Assembly (NCBI RefSeq): GCF_042432445.1
Contig: NZ_JBHLXE010000033.1
Coordinates: 1 to 64,000, forward strand
Direction: 5' to 3'
Length of the DNA: 64,000 nt
Origin: Thorsellia kenyensis
GTDB lineage: Bacteria; Pseudomonadota; Gammaproteobacteria; Enterobacterales; Thorselliaceae
Made by a program: the position numbers and the translations under genes. Positions 56,947-64,000 of the stretch are shown piece by piece; the first letter of the stretch is position 1; every line of letters starts with the position of its first letter. The notes under the pieces were generated by a model. That model made no database searches. It saw only the letters and a list, made by a program, of their open reading frames with translations, and was not told the DNA's origin.

Positions 56947-57621
56947 ATGTTGATTACAGATTCGATTACACTCTCTACAGACAAATTTAATGCAGAAGGC
57001 GATGTCCTTTTTTTTCCGGGAAATACAATTATCTGCCATCTCGATAGGCAATCTAGTCTATTTAATAAATTAGTAAAATTTTATGACGTATTAGAATCAT
57101 TTAATAACCACAATCAAATAATTGCGCAGCTGCCCGTAGATAGTTATCACATGACTATCTTTGATAGTACTTCAAAAATAGAGGGTAAGTTTAATTTTCC
57201 TAAAGGAAAAGGAATTGAATCACTCGATGATTCAAATACCTTTATTATAAATGCATTAAAAGAAAGTAAATTAACGACTGCTCCTAAAGAAATGTATGTT
57301 GAATCCATAAAATTTGCCTCTGGAACAATTGGCCTTGGCTTAGTTGAAAAAGATTTAGTTAAAAAACCTTTGAGACATCTGAGAGACAAATTATCTCAAT
57401 TAACTAATATCAAACATCCAGGGCATGATGAATATAAGTTCCATATTACATTAGCTTATTTTTGCAAAATACCTAATGAGAAACAGAATGACGAATTAAC
57501 AATGATGCTTTCTGGCTTTTATGATGAGTTAACACAGGAAGATAAAAGCGTCACCTTGGGAAAAGCTGAGTTTTGCACATTTGAAAATATGTACAAATTC
57601 AATCCTATCTATATGTTTTAA
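56947..57621 (+). CDS. DUF1868 family 2H phosphoesterase-like protein
   Basis: 224 residues. Two H-x-T motifs, DSYHMTIFDST (about residues 61-71) and YKFHITLAYFCK (about 160-170), define the 2H phosphoesterase fold. FPGNTIICHLDRQSSLFNKL and HDEYKFHITLAY are characteristic of DUF1868, which is LigT-like. Family members hydrolyse or ligate 2',3'-cyclic phosphates; the substrate here is unknown. It lies 111 bp after the ABC operon with a hairpin between, so coregulation with the transporter is possible but unproven. AAAAGG precedes the ATG. Confidence 0.82.
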   Translation: MLITDSITLSTDKFNAEGDVLFFPGNTIICHLDRQSSLFNKLVKFYDVLESFNNHNQIIAQLPVDSYHMTIFDSTSKIEGKFNFPKGKGIESLDDSNTFIINALKESKLTTAPKEMYVESIKFASGTIGLGLVEKDLVKKPLRHLRDKLSQLTNIKHPGHDEYKFHITLAYFCKIPNEKQNDELTMMLSGFYDELTQEDKSVTLGKAEFCTFENMYKFNPIYMF

Positions 57622-58099
57622 GAATACTTTTTGATGCGCAGTAAATACTAAAAAGGCTTCATTGTGAATATAAGAACAAGTGTTGTCTAATTAAAGCAAC
57701 TGAACAATCAAACAGATGCTATCTATTAGTGGACTGTTACTATACATGCAATGAATATAATATGGGGACTAAATCATAATCAATTAATTCTCAACTTAGT
57801 TTTCCTATGCCGCGGAAGGTTATGATCCATAATGAAAAGTGAAAGTTTATGCCGAAAATTTGCACGGTCATTGGCAACCTTTTCGTGGCATCTTGCCAGT
57901 GTGAGAAAGCTTGGATTTACTATCTTAGCGCCATCTTATCCGGCAAGCATTTGAGCCGTTGATGAAAAACTGGAAATTGAGATTTTAGAAAGGAACAAAG
58001 AGATCGACCTAGTTCATCTATTCGTAGCTTATCTACCTTAACTCTAATTAAGTTTCATGGTGAAGAATTTGAAATGAACCAGAAGCCGACAAATACGTA

Positions 58100-58201
58100 T
58101 TTTAAATATACATTTACGCGGCGAGGAATTGTTGCATGCTTTGTTCACTCTCCAATTATATTTGTTGTGCTTGAAGTGCAACAATAGAAAGGCTTAAATC
58201 A
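58100..58201. repeat. Relic B of a dispersed element (partner at 46149-46253)
   Basis: Its ends match the ends of 46149-46253 at 19/20 and 22/27 bases, with equal spacing. In one frame of both copies the residues HLR, later KCNN(R/G)KA and a stop are shared, suggesting a transposase C-terminus. Confidence 0.5.
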
Positions 58202-58249
58202 CAACTAGAATCACAACTAGAATCTTAACTACAATCTTAACTACAATCG
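58196..58249. repeat. 12-bp imperfect tandem repeat, about 4.5 copies
   Basis: Units of the form ATCACAACTAGA and ATCTTAACTACA are repeated just upstream of the IS3-type left end. Two adjacent copies of each variant are exact. Confidence 0.8.
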
Positions 58250-58281
58250 TAAAAAAAGAATTTTGTCCCTTTTATCCCCCT

Positions 58282-58376
58282 CTATGTCACAATACCTGTC
58301 CGTTGATAATTTTATAATAAGGACAGACAAATGAGTAAATATACAGTAGAATTCAAAGAAACAATTTTAACTAAAT
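58282..58376 (+). repeat. 95-bp IS left-end copy 1
   Basis: Starts ctatgtcacaatacctgtcc and ends at the codons for ILTK. It differs from the copy at 59966-60060 at 4 of 95 bases. Confidence 0.95.
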
Positions 58377-58930
58377 TATAGACTGGTGACTACATAATTA
58401 TCACTGAATTAGATAAGCACTATAACATATCTAAAAGTACACTTTATGATTGGAAAGCTAAAGTCACAGCCGACTCTAAAGAAAATATTATAAAAAATAA
58501 AGCACAGCATAAAAAGACTAACAATAAAGCTAAGTCTAGTCTCCCTGCTAGTAAATTAAATGAAGCACAGAAAAAACTTAATATTATCATAGCTACAGCG
58601 ACCTTAAATGATGCTGAATCAACCTCTGATTTAATTGAAAAAATTGTTTTAAAGGAGAATATTAAGAAGGACGAATTAACACTTCATTCTGATAATGGCA
58701 GCCCTATGACAGGCTACACAATGAAGGCTAAATTAGAGCATTTAGGTGTTATTGCTTCATATAGCCGCCCTGCAGTGAGTAACGATAATGCTTTTTCTTA
58801 GAGTTTATTTGGAAGCATGAAAACACGTAAACAATATCCGAGAGAAGGTTTTAAAAGTATTGAAGATGCGAGAGAGTGGGTACTCAGTTTTATGGATTGT
58901 TACAACAATGAACACAGGCATAGTGGTGTC
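58282..58930 (+). mobile_element. Internally deleted IS3-family element (OrfA fused to the end of OrfB)
   Basis: From ATG 58331 the frame reads MSKYTVEFKETILTKL, then a TAG (58379), then ITELDKHYNISKSTLYDWKAKV, an IS3-type OrfA helix-turn-helix. It runs without a frame break into a late OrfB segment: LTLHSDNGSPMTGYTMKAKL, SRPAVSNDNAFS, a second TAG (58799), then SLFGSMKTRKQYPREGF and YNNEHRHSG. The middle of the transposase, with two of its three catalytic carboxylates, is deleted, so the copy is dead. Its first 95 bp are repeated at 59966-60060. The right end is lost; foreign DNA begins after about 58930. Confidence 0.85.
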
Positions 58931-59215
58931 GTTCATCTGGTTCTGGAAAATTGCGCGGATGTGTTCCACTCCTTTGCAAAACGCTATATATCCGAATCCG
59001 GCGAATATATTGATGCGCATGTGGAACTGGATCACGAACACTCTGAGTTGGGCAAAGAGCTGTACGACAACCTCACAGAAGAACAATTCGTGAGAATGGC
59101 ACGCCTTTGCGAACATTGCTGGCATATGCTTAAATTGCTGCTCAACCGAGTGGCAGTACTAACGCTTCAGGATATTGGCGCCAAAGGGCGTTCAAAAGAC
59201 TTGGCCATGACTTAA
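58931..59215 (+). pseudogene. Fragment of a heme-oxygenase-like helical protein fused to the IS relic
   Basis: After the IS frame breaks off, codon use and GC content rise sharply, and the same frame continues for about 90 residues to TAA at 59213. It contains FAKRYISESGEYIDAHVELDHEHSELGKELYDNL and CEHCWHMLKLLLNRVAVL. The His-Glu-His-rich pattern (HxELDxEH) resembles the C-terminal helices of heme-oxygenase-like or diiron oxidase-fold proteins; this is from pattern memory and is uncertain. The N-terminal part is missing, so it is a truncated foreign gene. A SAP-domain gene follows 30 bp later. Confidence 0.55.
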
Positions 59216-59245
59216 TGTGGAATAGGGGAGTTCTAGTTGGAGGTA

Positions 59246-59860
59246 ATGTTGAACAAACTTTATAGAAATATGTCGGTGGAAGAATTTGAGAAAGGATACT
59301 TCTACGCGACTGAACTGAAAGCCTTCGCTAAAGAGTTGGGCATTGATGTGGGAACCTTGAGGAAAAATGAGGTGGAAGACCATATCAAGGCCCGTCTGTC
59401 GAGAAGTGAAGACACGCCACTACCTAAAAGTGTTTCAAACCGGAAGACCGGCGGAAGCCGGGATAGACTGTCGCCCGACTCTTATGTCGTTAACTATGTC
59501 AGTGACAAAACGACCAAAGCGTTCCTGAAGGAAGAGATCTCAAAAAGAGATTTTGATCTCAAGGATAAGTCCGGACAATGGTACTGGCTGAACGATTGGC
59601 GTAAAGAGCAGCTCAGAAACAACCAGAAAATTACATATCGGGAATTAATAGACCGACTTTATGAGCTGATGACCACCAAGGGAAGGCTGCCAAGAATTCC
59701 GTCTACCCGATTCAACAATTTCATCACCGACTTCTTGGCGGCCCCCGAAAATGAAGGCGCGACTCGTCAGGAAGCGATGGTCGAATGGGAAAGACTGAAA
59801 AAAATGCCGGTACAGAAGAATTATCAGGAATATAAAAAATTTCGTAATGAAACTGCCTGA
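59246..59860 (+). CDS. SAP-domain protein of foreign origin (DUF6434-like)
   Basis: About 204 residues. The N-terminal half (MSVEEFEKGYFYATELKAFAKELGIDVGTLRKNEVEDHIKARL) fits a SAP-type helical DNA-binding motif. The C-terminal half (YVVNYVSDKTTKAFLKEEI onward) looks like a second conserved domain, which I associate with DUF6434. Function is unknown. GC content is visibly higher than in the neighbours, indicating recent acquisition. GGAGG lies 2 bases before ATG 59246 and 5 bases before TTG 59249, so TTG may be the true start. It sits in a cassette bracketed by IS3-type ends. Confidence 0.7.
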   Translation: MLNKLYRNMSVEEFEKGYFYATELKAFAKELGIDVGTLRKNEVEDHIKARLSRSEDTPLPKSVSNRKTGGSRDRLSPDSYVVNYVSDKTTKAFLKEEISKRDFDLKDKSGQWYWLNDWRKEQLRNNQKITYRELIDRLYELMTTKGRLPRIPSTRFNNFITDFLAAPENEGATRQEAMVEWERLKKMPVQKNYQEYKKFRNETA

Positions 59861-59921
59861 TAATTCACCCTGTGACTGCCATATGGCATGGAAATAAACA
59901 AATCAATTTAAGGAAAACACC

Positions 59922-59948
59922 ATGAATTTGACTTATTGTGAGCAATAA
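59922..59948 (+). pseudogene. Truncated start of a third cassette gene
   Basis: AAGGA at 59910-59914 is followed by an ATG and seven more codons (MNLTYCEQ) before a stop. The ribosome site is as good as any nearby, and the second IS left end begins 18 bp later. I infer that a longer gene was cut off when the IS-type DNA arrived. Confidence 0.4.
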
Positions 59949-59965
59949 ACATCTGCTTGGTCCAC

Positions 59966-60060
59966 CTATGTCATAATAACTGTCCGTTGATAATTTTATA
60001 ATAAGGACAGACAAATGAGTAAATATACAGCAGAATTCAAAGAAAAAATTTTAACTAAAT
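59966..60060 (+). mobile_element. Second, truncated copy of the IS3-type left end
   Basis: 95 bp matching 58282-58376 at 91 positions, including the ATG and the first 15 OrfA codons. The match ends at ACTAAAT, after which a stop and unrelated sequence follow. Confidence 0.93.
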
Positions 60061-60110
60061 GATTTACATAGGTCAACTAGACAACGTTATCGATATAATA
60101 TGCTCTTTAT

Positions 60111-61079
60111 TCAGCTATTTTGATATAGATTTGACAAATACGCATCAAAATTCCTATCATAGCTATCTAAATATTTTTGCGTAACAGGCTGTACATCAGA
60201 AGCAAACCCTTGATTTGTACAGACATAAATGACAGGCAATGCCCCTCCCTCACTTACCACAAACATAAATCCTTCTTTTTCAATGGTGGAGCAACCGAAA
60301 CGACCTAATCTGTCCATTGCAATGATAGACATTGCTCCTGAACGTTTGTCTAAATCATTAAGTTTTTCGTAATGATCTCTCAATGCCGTCTCACACGCTT
60401 GTTGTACTGAGATTCCAGTAGACAGTAATCTAACAACTTCATAAGAAAGGCATCCTTTCATAATGTCATCACCAGAACCAACAGCAACAGCAGCACCAAT
60501 TGAGCTATCCGCGTAACAACCAGCACCCAACATAGGTACATGGCTAACCACTCCACTTCTTTTCATGAACCAATCAGCACCTGATAATCCCGCAGCAATG
60601 GTTCCTTCCTTATCTACACCTAAAAAAGCAGCTGAACCAAAATGGCGAACATCTGACTTATTTATATTTCTATTAAGACATTTTTGCCAAATTGTTTTAG
60701 CGTTATCTGTTAAAATATTCTCAATTTGCGCACCGCGCTGTTTTGCATAATCAAGGACACTTTCCCCTGTGCGTACACTGTCAGTAACCCTGTCACTTAA
60801 AAGCTGCGCATATTGAAAGGGGTGTTTAAGATCAGTTACATTCGTGACTGCCCCAAACCCTAGTGTATCCCCATCCATGAATGCAGCATCTAGCTGAACT
60901 ATGCCATCTCTATTAGGAAGAGCACCAAGACCGGCAAAATAAATTGTTGGATCACTTTCCATTTCAGTCATAGCGCGTTGCATAGCCGCTGCAATGCTTT
61001 CACCATTTTGAAGCATTAATCCAGCATGATTAATCGCCGATTGAGACATACGCCAAGCACCTATAATACAATTTTTCAT
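60111..61079 (-). CDS. Aspartylglucosaminidase/isoaspartyl-peptidase-like Ntn hydrolase with altered nucleophile region
   Basis: 322 residues. The first half has IIGAWRMSQSAINHAGLML, LGALPNRDGIVQLDAAFMDGDTLGFGAV and DLKHPFQYAQLL, typical of N4-(beta-N-acetylglucosaminyl)-L-asparaginases. These enzymes self-cleave at a threonine in HDTIG. Here the aligned segment is HFGSAAFLGVDKEGTIAAG, placing serine where threonine should be and glycine where aspartate should be. Downstream, GAGCYADSSIGAAVAVGSGDDIMK matches the family, but the GRVGDSP substrate loop is changed to KRSGVVSHVP. Activity is therefore uncertain. No signal peptide is evident. It is isolated downstream of the mobile cassette. Confidence 0.78.
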   Translation of the reverse strand: MKNCIIGAWRMSQSAINHAGLMLQNGESIAAAMQRAMTEMESDPTIYFAGLGALPNRDGIVQLDAAFMDGDTLGFGAVTNVTDLKHPFQYAQLLSDRVTDSVRTGESVLDYAKQRGAQIENILTDNAKTIWQKCLNRNINKSDVRHFGSAAFLGVDKEGTIAAGLSGADWFMKRSGVVSHVPMLGAGCYADSSIGAAVAVGSGDDIMKGCLSYEVVRLLSTGISVQQACETALRDHYEKLNDLDKRSGAMSIIAMDRLGRFGCSTIEKEGFMFVVSEGGALPVIYVCTNQGFASDVQPVTQKYLDSYDRNFDAYLSNLYQNS

Positions 61080-61217
61080 ATAAAACCTTTTGTTGAACTT
61101 TGATCTAATTCTAGCTTTAAATCTAGCTAAGCTTTGTCTTCTGCATCCTTGGAACTGATAGGAATGATTTTTTTATTAGTCTTGTTTTGCTCTGATGTTG
61201 ATTCGTGCTACCTAAAT

Positions 61218-61541
61218 TTACTTCAGTTGTGACCACGTAACAGCTCCAGCACCAGTTACATTAGGATTTCGACTACAATGTAAAATCATATTATTATTTA
61301 ATGAGATGATCGCTCCCTCTGAATAAAATTGGCCGTTATAGATACAACACGCCTGCTGTCTACAAAGCCTTGCTATCTCATTCTGATTACCATTTTGATT
61401 ACTTACAGGTAACGTTATCTGAGGCTGTAATGTAACCTCTGGACTTTTTGCATGGGAACCAATAAAGGAGGATATAAAAAGCACCAACACTCCCGCTTTT
61501 AATACATTTAATAATCCTTTAAATTTCATATGATTGTTCAT
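61218..61541 (-). CDS. Small secreted DUF1496-like protein
   Basis: 107 residues. The N-terminus contains a hydrophobic signal segment (VLKAGVLVLFISSFIGSHA). The short mature part has a cysteine pair and the pattern QQACCIYNGQFYSEGAIISLNNNMILHC, typical of DUF1496. Function is unknown. Of two candidate starts I prefer ATG 61541, which has AAGGA six bases upstream; ATG 61547 touches that site. Confidence 0.75.
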   Translation of the reverse strand: MNNHMKFKGLLNVLKAGVLVLFISSFIGSHAKSPEVTLQPQITLPVSNQNGNQNEIARLCRQQACCIYNGQFYSEGAIISLNNNMILHCSRNPNVTGAGAVTWSQLK

Positions 61542-61649
61542 TCTCATTCCTTAATATTATCTTAATTAATGGTAAGTAAACTTATTGCTATAATACCTTA
61601 TTAATTGGCTTGCGTACAAAAAAGTATCAGTAAGTTTAGCAAAATAATA

Positions 61650-63308
61650 CTATTTACCCAGTGCGTTGGAAACTATTTGAACGGCTTCTTTCGCTATTAG
61701 ATTAAGATGATCTTGGTTGACAAAACTTTCGCAGTAAATTTTATACGCTTCTTCTGTACCAGAAGGTCTCGCAGCAAACCATCCATTTTCTGTCACAACT
61801 TTAAGACCTCCTATGGGCGCATTGTTTCCTGGTGCATGCGTAATTCTTTCTGTCACCTTGTCACCTGCAAGATGCGTTGCATCTACTTGTTGAGCTGTTA
61901 ATTGGCTAAGTATTTTTTTATCTTCATGTGTTGCGCTAGCTTGAATACGTTGATACACAGGAGAACCATATGTTTTAGCTAATTCATTATAATGTACTTG
62001 AGGATTTTTCCCTGTTTTAGCAGTAATTTCCGCTGCTAAAAGACACATTATGATACCGTCTTTATCTGTCGACCATGGGGTTCCATCGTGCCTTAAAAAT
62101 GAAGCGCCCGCACTTTCCTCACCACCGAAACCAATTTTGCCATTGTAAAGACCCTCTACGAACCACTTGAAGCCAACCGGTACTTCTAAAAGCTGGCGAT
62201 TTATTCCCTTTACAACTCTATCAATCATGGCACTAGATACCAACGTTTTTCCTACCGCTAAAGATTTATCCCAGTGCGGCCTATGCTGGAATAAATAGTT
62301 AATAGCAACTGCTAGGTAATGATTAGGGTTCATTAATCCAGCTGGAGTCACTATACCATGTCTATCATAATCAGGATCGTTTGCAAAAGCGATATCGAAC
62401 TTATCTTTAATCTTTAATAGACTTGCCATCGCATCTTCTGAAGAACAATCCATTCTAATTATCCCATCATGATCAAGAGGCATAAATCTAAAAGTTTGAT
62501 CTATTGAATCATTCACAAGTGTTAAATTGAGATTATAATAATTTGCTATCTCTTCCCAATATCGAATACCGGCCCCACCTAGAGGATCAACTCCCAAAGA
62601 GAGATTCGCACCTTGAATGCAGTTGATGTCGATAACTTTATCTAGTTCTTGAATATATGGCATCATAACATCTTTTTCAATAATGCAAGCAGCCTTCATC
62701 GCTTTAGAAAAAGGCATTCGCTTTACATTAGCCATTAAAGAATCATCTTTTGCTCTAGCGTCTAAAAATTGGTTAGCCCTTTTTTCAATTAATCCTGTGA
62801 TATCAGTATCTGCTGGACCACCATTAGGGGGATTATATTTAATTCCACCATCTTCAGGTGGGTTGTGTGATGGTGTTATTACGATTCCATCAGCTAATCC
62901 GATTGGATTTTGGGCATTATAATTTAATATTGCATGAGATATTGCGGGTGTTGGTGTATAACCATTATCTGGTTGTATAAATGTTTGAACGCCATTGGCA
63001 GCAAATACTTCGATAACTGAAATAAAAGCAGACTCAGATAATGCATGTGTATCTTTACCTATAAAACAGGGCCCCGTAATTCCCTGTTCTCGTCTTATCT
63101 CACATATAGCTTGAGCGATAGCAAGAATATGCGCCTCATTAAAAGTTTGTTTCAAAGAAGTTCCTCTATGACCTGAAGTACCAAATTTTACTTTATGGCT
63201 TACCTCATTTATAGCAGGCTGTGATACATAATATTGAGAGGTTAACTCTGCGATATTGATTAAATCGTTTGATAAAGGGAGCTGTCCTGCTCTTTCATGT
63301 TTTGCCAT
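61650..63308 (-). CDS. pgm: Phosphoglucomutase, alpha-D-glucose-phosphate specific
   Basis: 552 residues. It interconverts glucose-1-phosphate and glucose-6-phosphate in glycogen and cell-wall precursor metabolism. The phosphoserine loop is in GIVITPSHNPPEDGGIKYNPPNGGPAD, metal-binding DPDYDRHG follows, and the sugar-binding FGGEESAGASFL and terminal RPSGTEEAYKIYCESF motifs are intact. The length matches the E. coli enzyme (546). It is divergent from ybfF; seqA, which lies between them in E. coli, is absent. Confidence 0.97.
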   Translation of the reverse strand: MAKHERAGQLPLSNDLINIAELTSQYYVSQPAINEVSHKVKFGTSGHRGTSLKQTFNEAHILAIAQAICEIRREQGITGPCFIGKDTHALSESAFISVIEVFAANGVQTFIQPDNGYTPTPAISHAILNYNAQNPIGLADGIVITPSHNPPEDGGIKYNPPNGGPADTDITGLIEKRANQFLDARAKDDSLMANVKRMPFSKAMKAACIIEKDVMMPYIQELDKVIDINCIQGANLSLGVDPLGGAGIRYWEEIANYYNLNLTLVNDSIDQTFRFMPLDHDGIIRMDCSSEDAMASLLKIKDKFDIAFANDPDYDRHGIVTPAGLMNPNHYLAVAINYLFQHRPHWDKSLAVGKTLVSSAMIDRVVKGINRQLLEVPVGFKWFVEGLYNGKIGFGGEESAGASFLRHDGTPWSTDKDGIIMCLLAAEITAKTGKNPQVHYNELAKTYGSPVYQRIQASATHEDKKILSQLTAQQVDATHLAGDKVTERITHAPGNNAPIGGLKVVTENGWFAARPSGTEEAYKIYCESFVNQDHLNLIAKEAVQIVSNALGK

Positions 63309-63758
63309 ATCATAACCCTCTTAAATAGTAGTATAGAGATCTCTCTACTCATTAAAAATAACCGTTTTATTTCAATTGCATTAACTAAAATGATTTGTAG
63401 CCTCACTATTAAATAATTCAATCATCAACAATATGATTTTACTAGAGATAAAATGAAAATTTGTGACTCATTCTACTAAAATTTACTTTATATGATCAGA
63501 TTATTATATAGAGTATTGCTATTTGTTACAATTTGAAGTAAAACATTTCAACTTCTTATTAAACCAATCGTTTACATTAGTTTCTGCACACTTAATTTAT
63601 TTCTTGAATTCTTACGGTATTTTAAAAATAGATATATTATAATGTCTTTAGTAAGTTTATTAAAATAATAGTCCTTTTTTGCACGCCTGCAGTAATCTCA
63701 TACTATCACTTGTCAAATTGATTTATTAAAAGAATAACCCATTTTATTTAGGTAGACC
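63309..63758. promoter_or_regulatory. Divergent region between pgm and ybfF, lacking seqA
   Basis: About 450 bp of AT-rich DNA with no reading frame. In E. coli this is where the 181-codon seqA gene sits, but here the space is too short and no fragment is recognisable. It should contain promoters for both flanking genes. Confidence 0.6.
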
Positions 63759-64000
63759 ATGCTAATTCACCATGAACTCATCAAATCAGATAATCCAAAT
63801 GCAAATCTTTTACCTGTTGTTGTCTTAATCCACGGCCTTTTTGGAGAGGGTAAAAACTTAAAAGTATTGTCCGATGCGATAAGTAAACAATATAATACTT
63901 TAACGGTTGATCTTAGAAACCATGGACATTCGTTCCATGATCCTTCTCATAACTATCAATGTATGGCGATAGATATTATAAAATTACTTGATTATCTTAA
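63759..64000 (+). CDS. ybfF: YbfF-type alpha/beta-hydrolase esterase (5' part)
   Basis: The first 80 codons are present; the gene runs off the window. VVVLIHGLFGEGKNLKVLSDAI and LTVDLRNHGHSFHDPSHNYQCMAIDI are the oxyanion-hole and first strand-helix motifs of YbfF-like acyl-ester hydrolases. The nucleophile serine lies beyond the window end. Position next to pgm also matches the E. coli order. AGGTAGACC precedes the ATG, a modest ribosome site. Confidence 0.88.
   Translation, partial: MLIHHELIKSDNPNANLLPVVVLIHGLFGEGKNLKVLSDAISKQYNTLTVDLRNHGHSFHDPSHNYQCMAIDIIKLLDYL

Larger units (their letters stand above)
57622..58281. other. Decayed region upstream of the IS3-type relic
   Basis: About 660 bp without an intact gene. 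It includes relic B (58100-58201) and a 12-bp tandem array (58196-58249). A frame of about 57 codons from about 58015 to the TAG at 58186 stays open, but it has no recognisable family or start site. Confidence 0.5.

Noticed and set aside
57400..58300. A defence island around the IS relic
   Set aside because: No restriction, toxin-antitoxin, nuclease or reverse-transcriptase motifs were found. The only intact foreign gene is the SAP-domain protein.

Overview
The window is a low-GC chromosomal segment from a Gram-negative gammaproteobacterium. Nearly every housekeeping protein reads as a close relative of an E. coli protein (FldB, TopA, RsuA, RecA, HemC, MutH, PepN, BepA, PncB, ArgA, TamA/TamB, Pgm). 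Combined with the low GC, the short LexA-type recA operator and small secreted proteins of DUF5339/DUF1496 type, this suggests a host-associated relative of Enterobacterales/Pasteurellales, possibly Orbaceae. That placement is an inference. No rRNA, tRNA or CRISPR array was seen.

Layout. 1-2301 (-): N-terminal part of a giant type-I-secreted BapA/LapA-like adhesin with Ig-like repeats, followed by about 1.2 kb of gene-poor AT-rich DNA. 3486-9706: fldB, topA, a YdgA-like DUF945 protein and rsuA. 9743-14368 (-): dinB, hemD, hemC, recA (with a LexA box) and pncC. 14411-21322 (-): the outer-membrane biogenesis pair tamA-tamB followed by a membrane acyltransferase. 21993-25394: csdE, rarD, a small periplasmic protein and infA, separated by relic-rich gaps. 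26188-28749: a TPM-domain (YgcG-like) protein, LemA and MutH. 29464-32715: an orphan two-gene ABC transporter (TrpY/TrpZ type) and the protease/chaperone BepA. 32926-35685 (-): pepN. 36096-41226: a complete five-gene peptide/nickel-type ABC importer. 41335-45506: pncB, yjdM, an IMPase-family phosphatase and argA. 46504-51456: an RND efflux pair and ogt. 51492-57621: a ROK-family repressor divergent from a four-gene PotABCD-like ABC importer, then a DUF1868 2H-phosphoesterase. 57622-60060: decayed mobile DNA, including two copies of an IS3-family left end that bracket a GC-richer foreign cassette. 60111-64000: an aspartylglucosaminidase-like Ntn hydrolase, a DUF1496 protein, pgm and the start of ybfF.

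How genes work together. hemC and hemD perform consecutive steps of uroporphyrinogen III synthesis. recA, dinB and mutH cover recombination, translesion synthesis and mismatch repair. TamA/TamB act in envelope biogenesis, and BepA acts on the outer-membrane assembly machinery. The three ABC systems, RarD and the RND pump make this a transport-heavy region. pncB and pncC both serve NAD salvage.

Most unusual points. (i) A GC-rich cassette, made of a heme-oxygenase-like fragment, a SAP-domain protein and a truncated third gene, sits between IS3-type ends. (ii) A 29-bp block is identical between an intergenic region and the ATPase gene at 39616. (iii) The TamA homologue has a lipobox and a possible poly-T frameshift at its start. 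(iv) The asparaginase-like and acyltransferase-like genes have altered catalytic positions. (v) A zinc-motif-less ROK repressor faces a PotABCD-like importer that is followed by a 2H phosphoesterase. (vi) Many short tandem repeats and transposase relics lie in the gaps.
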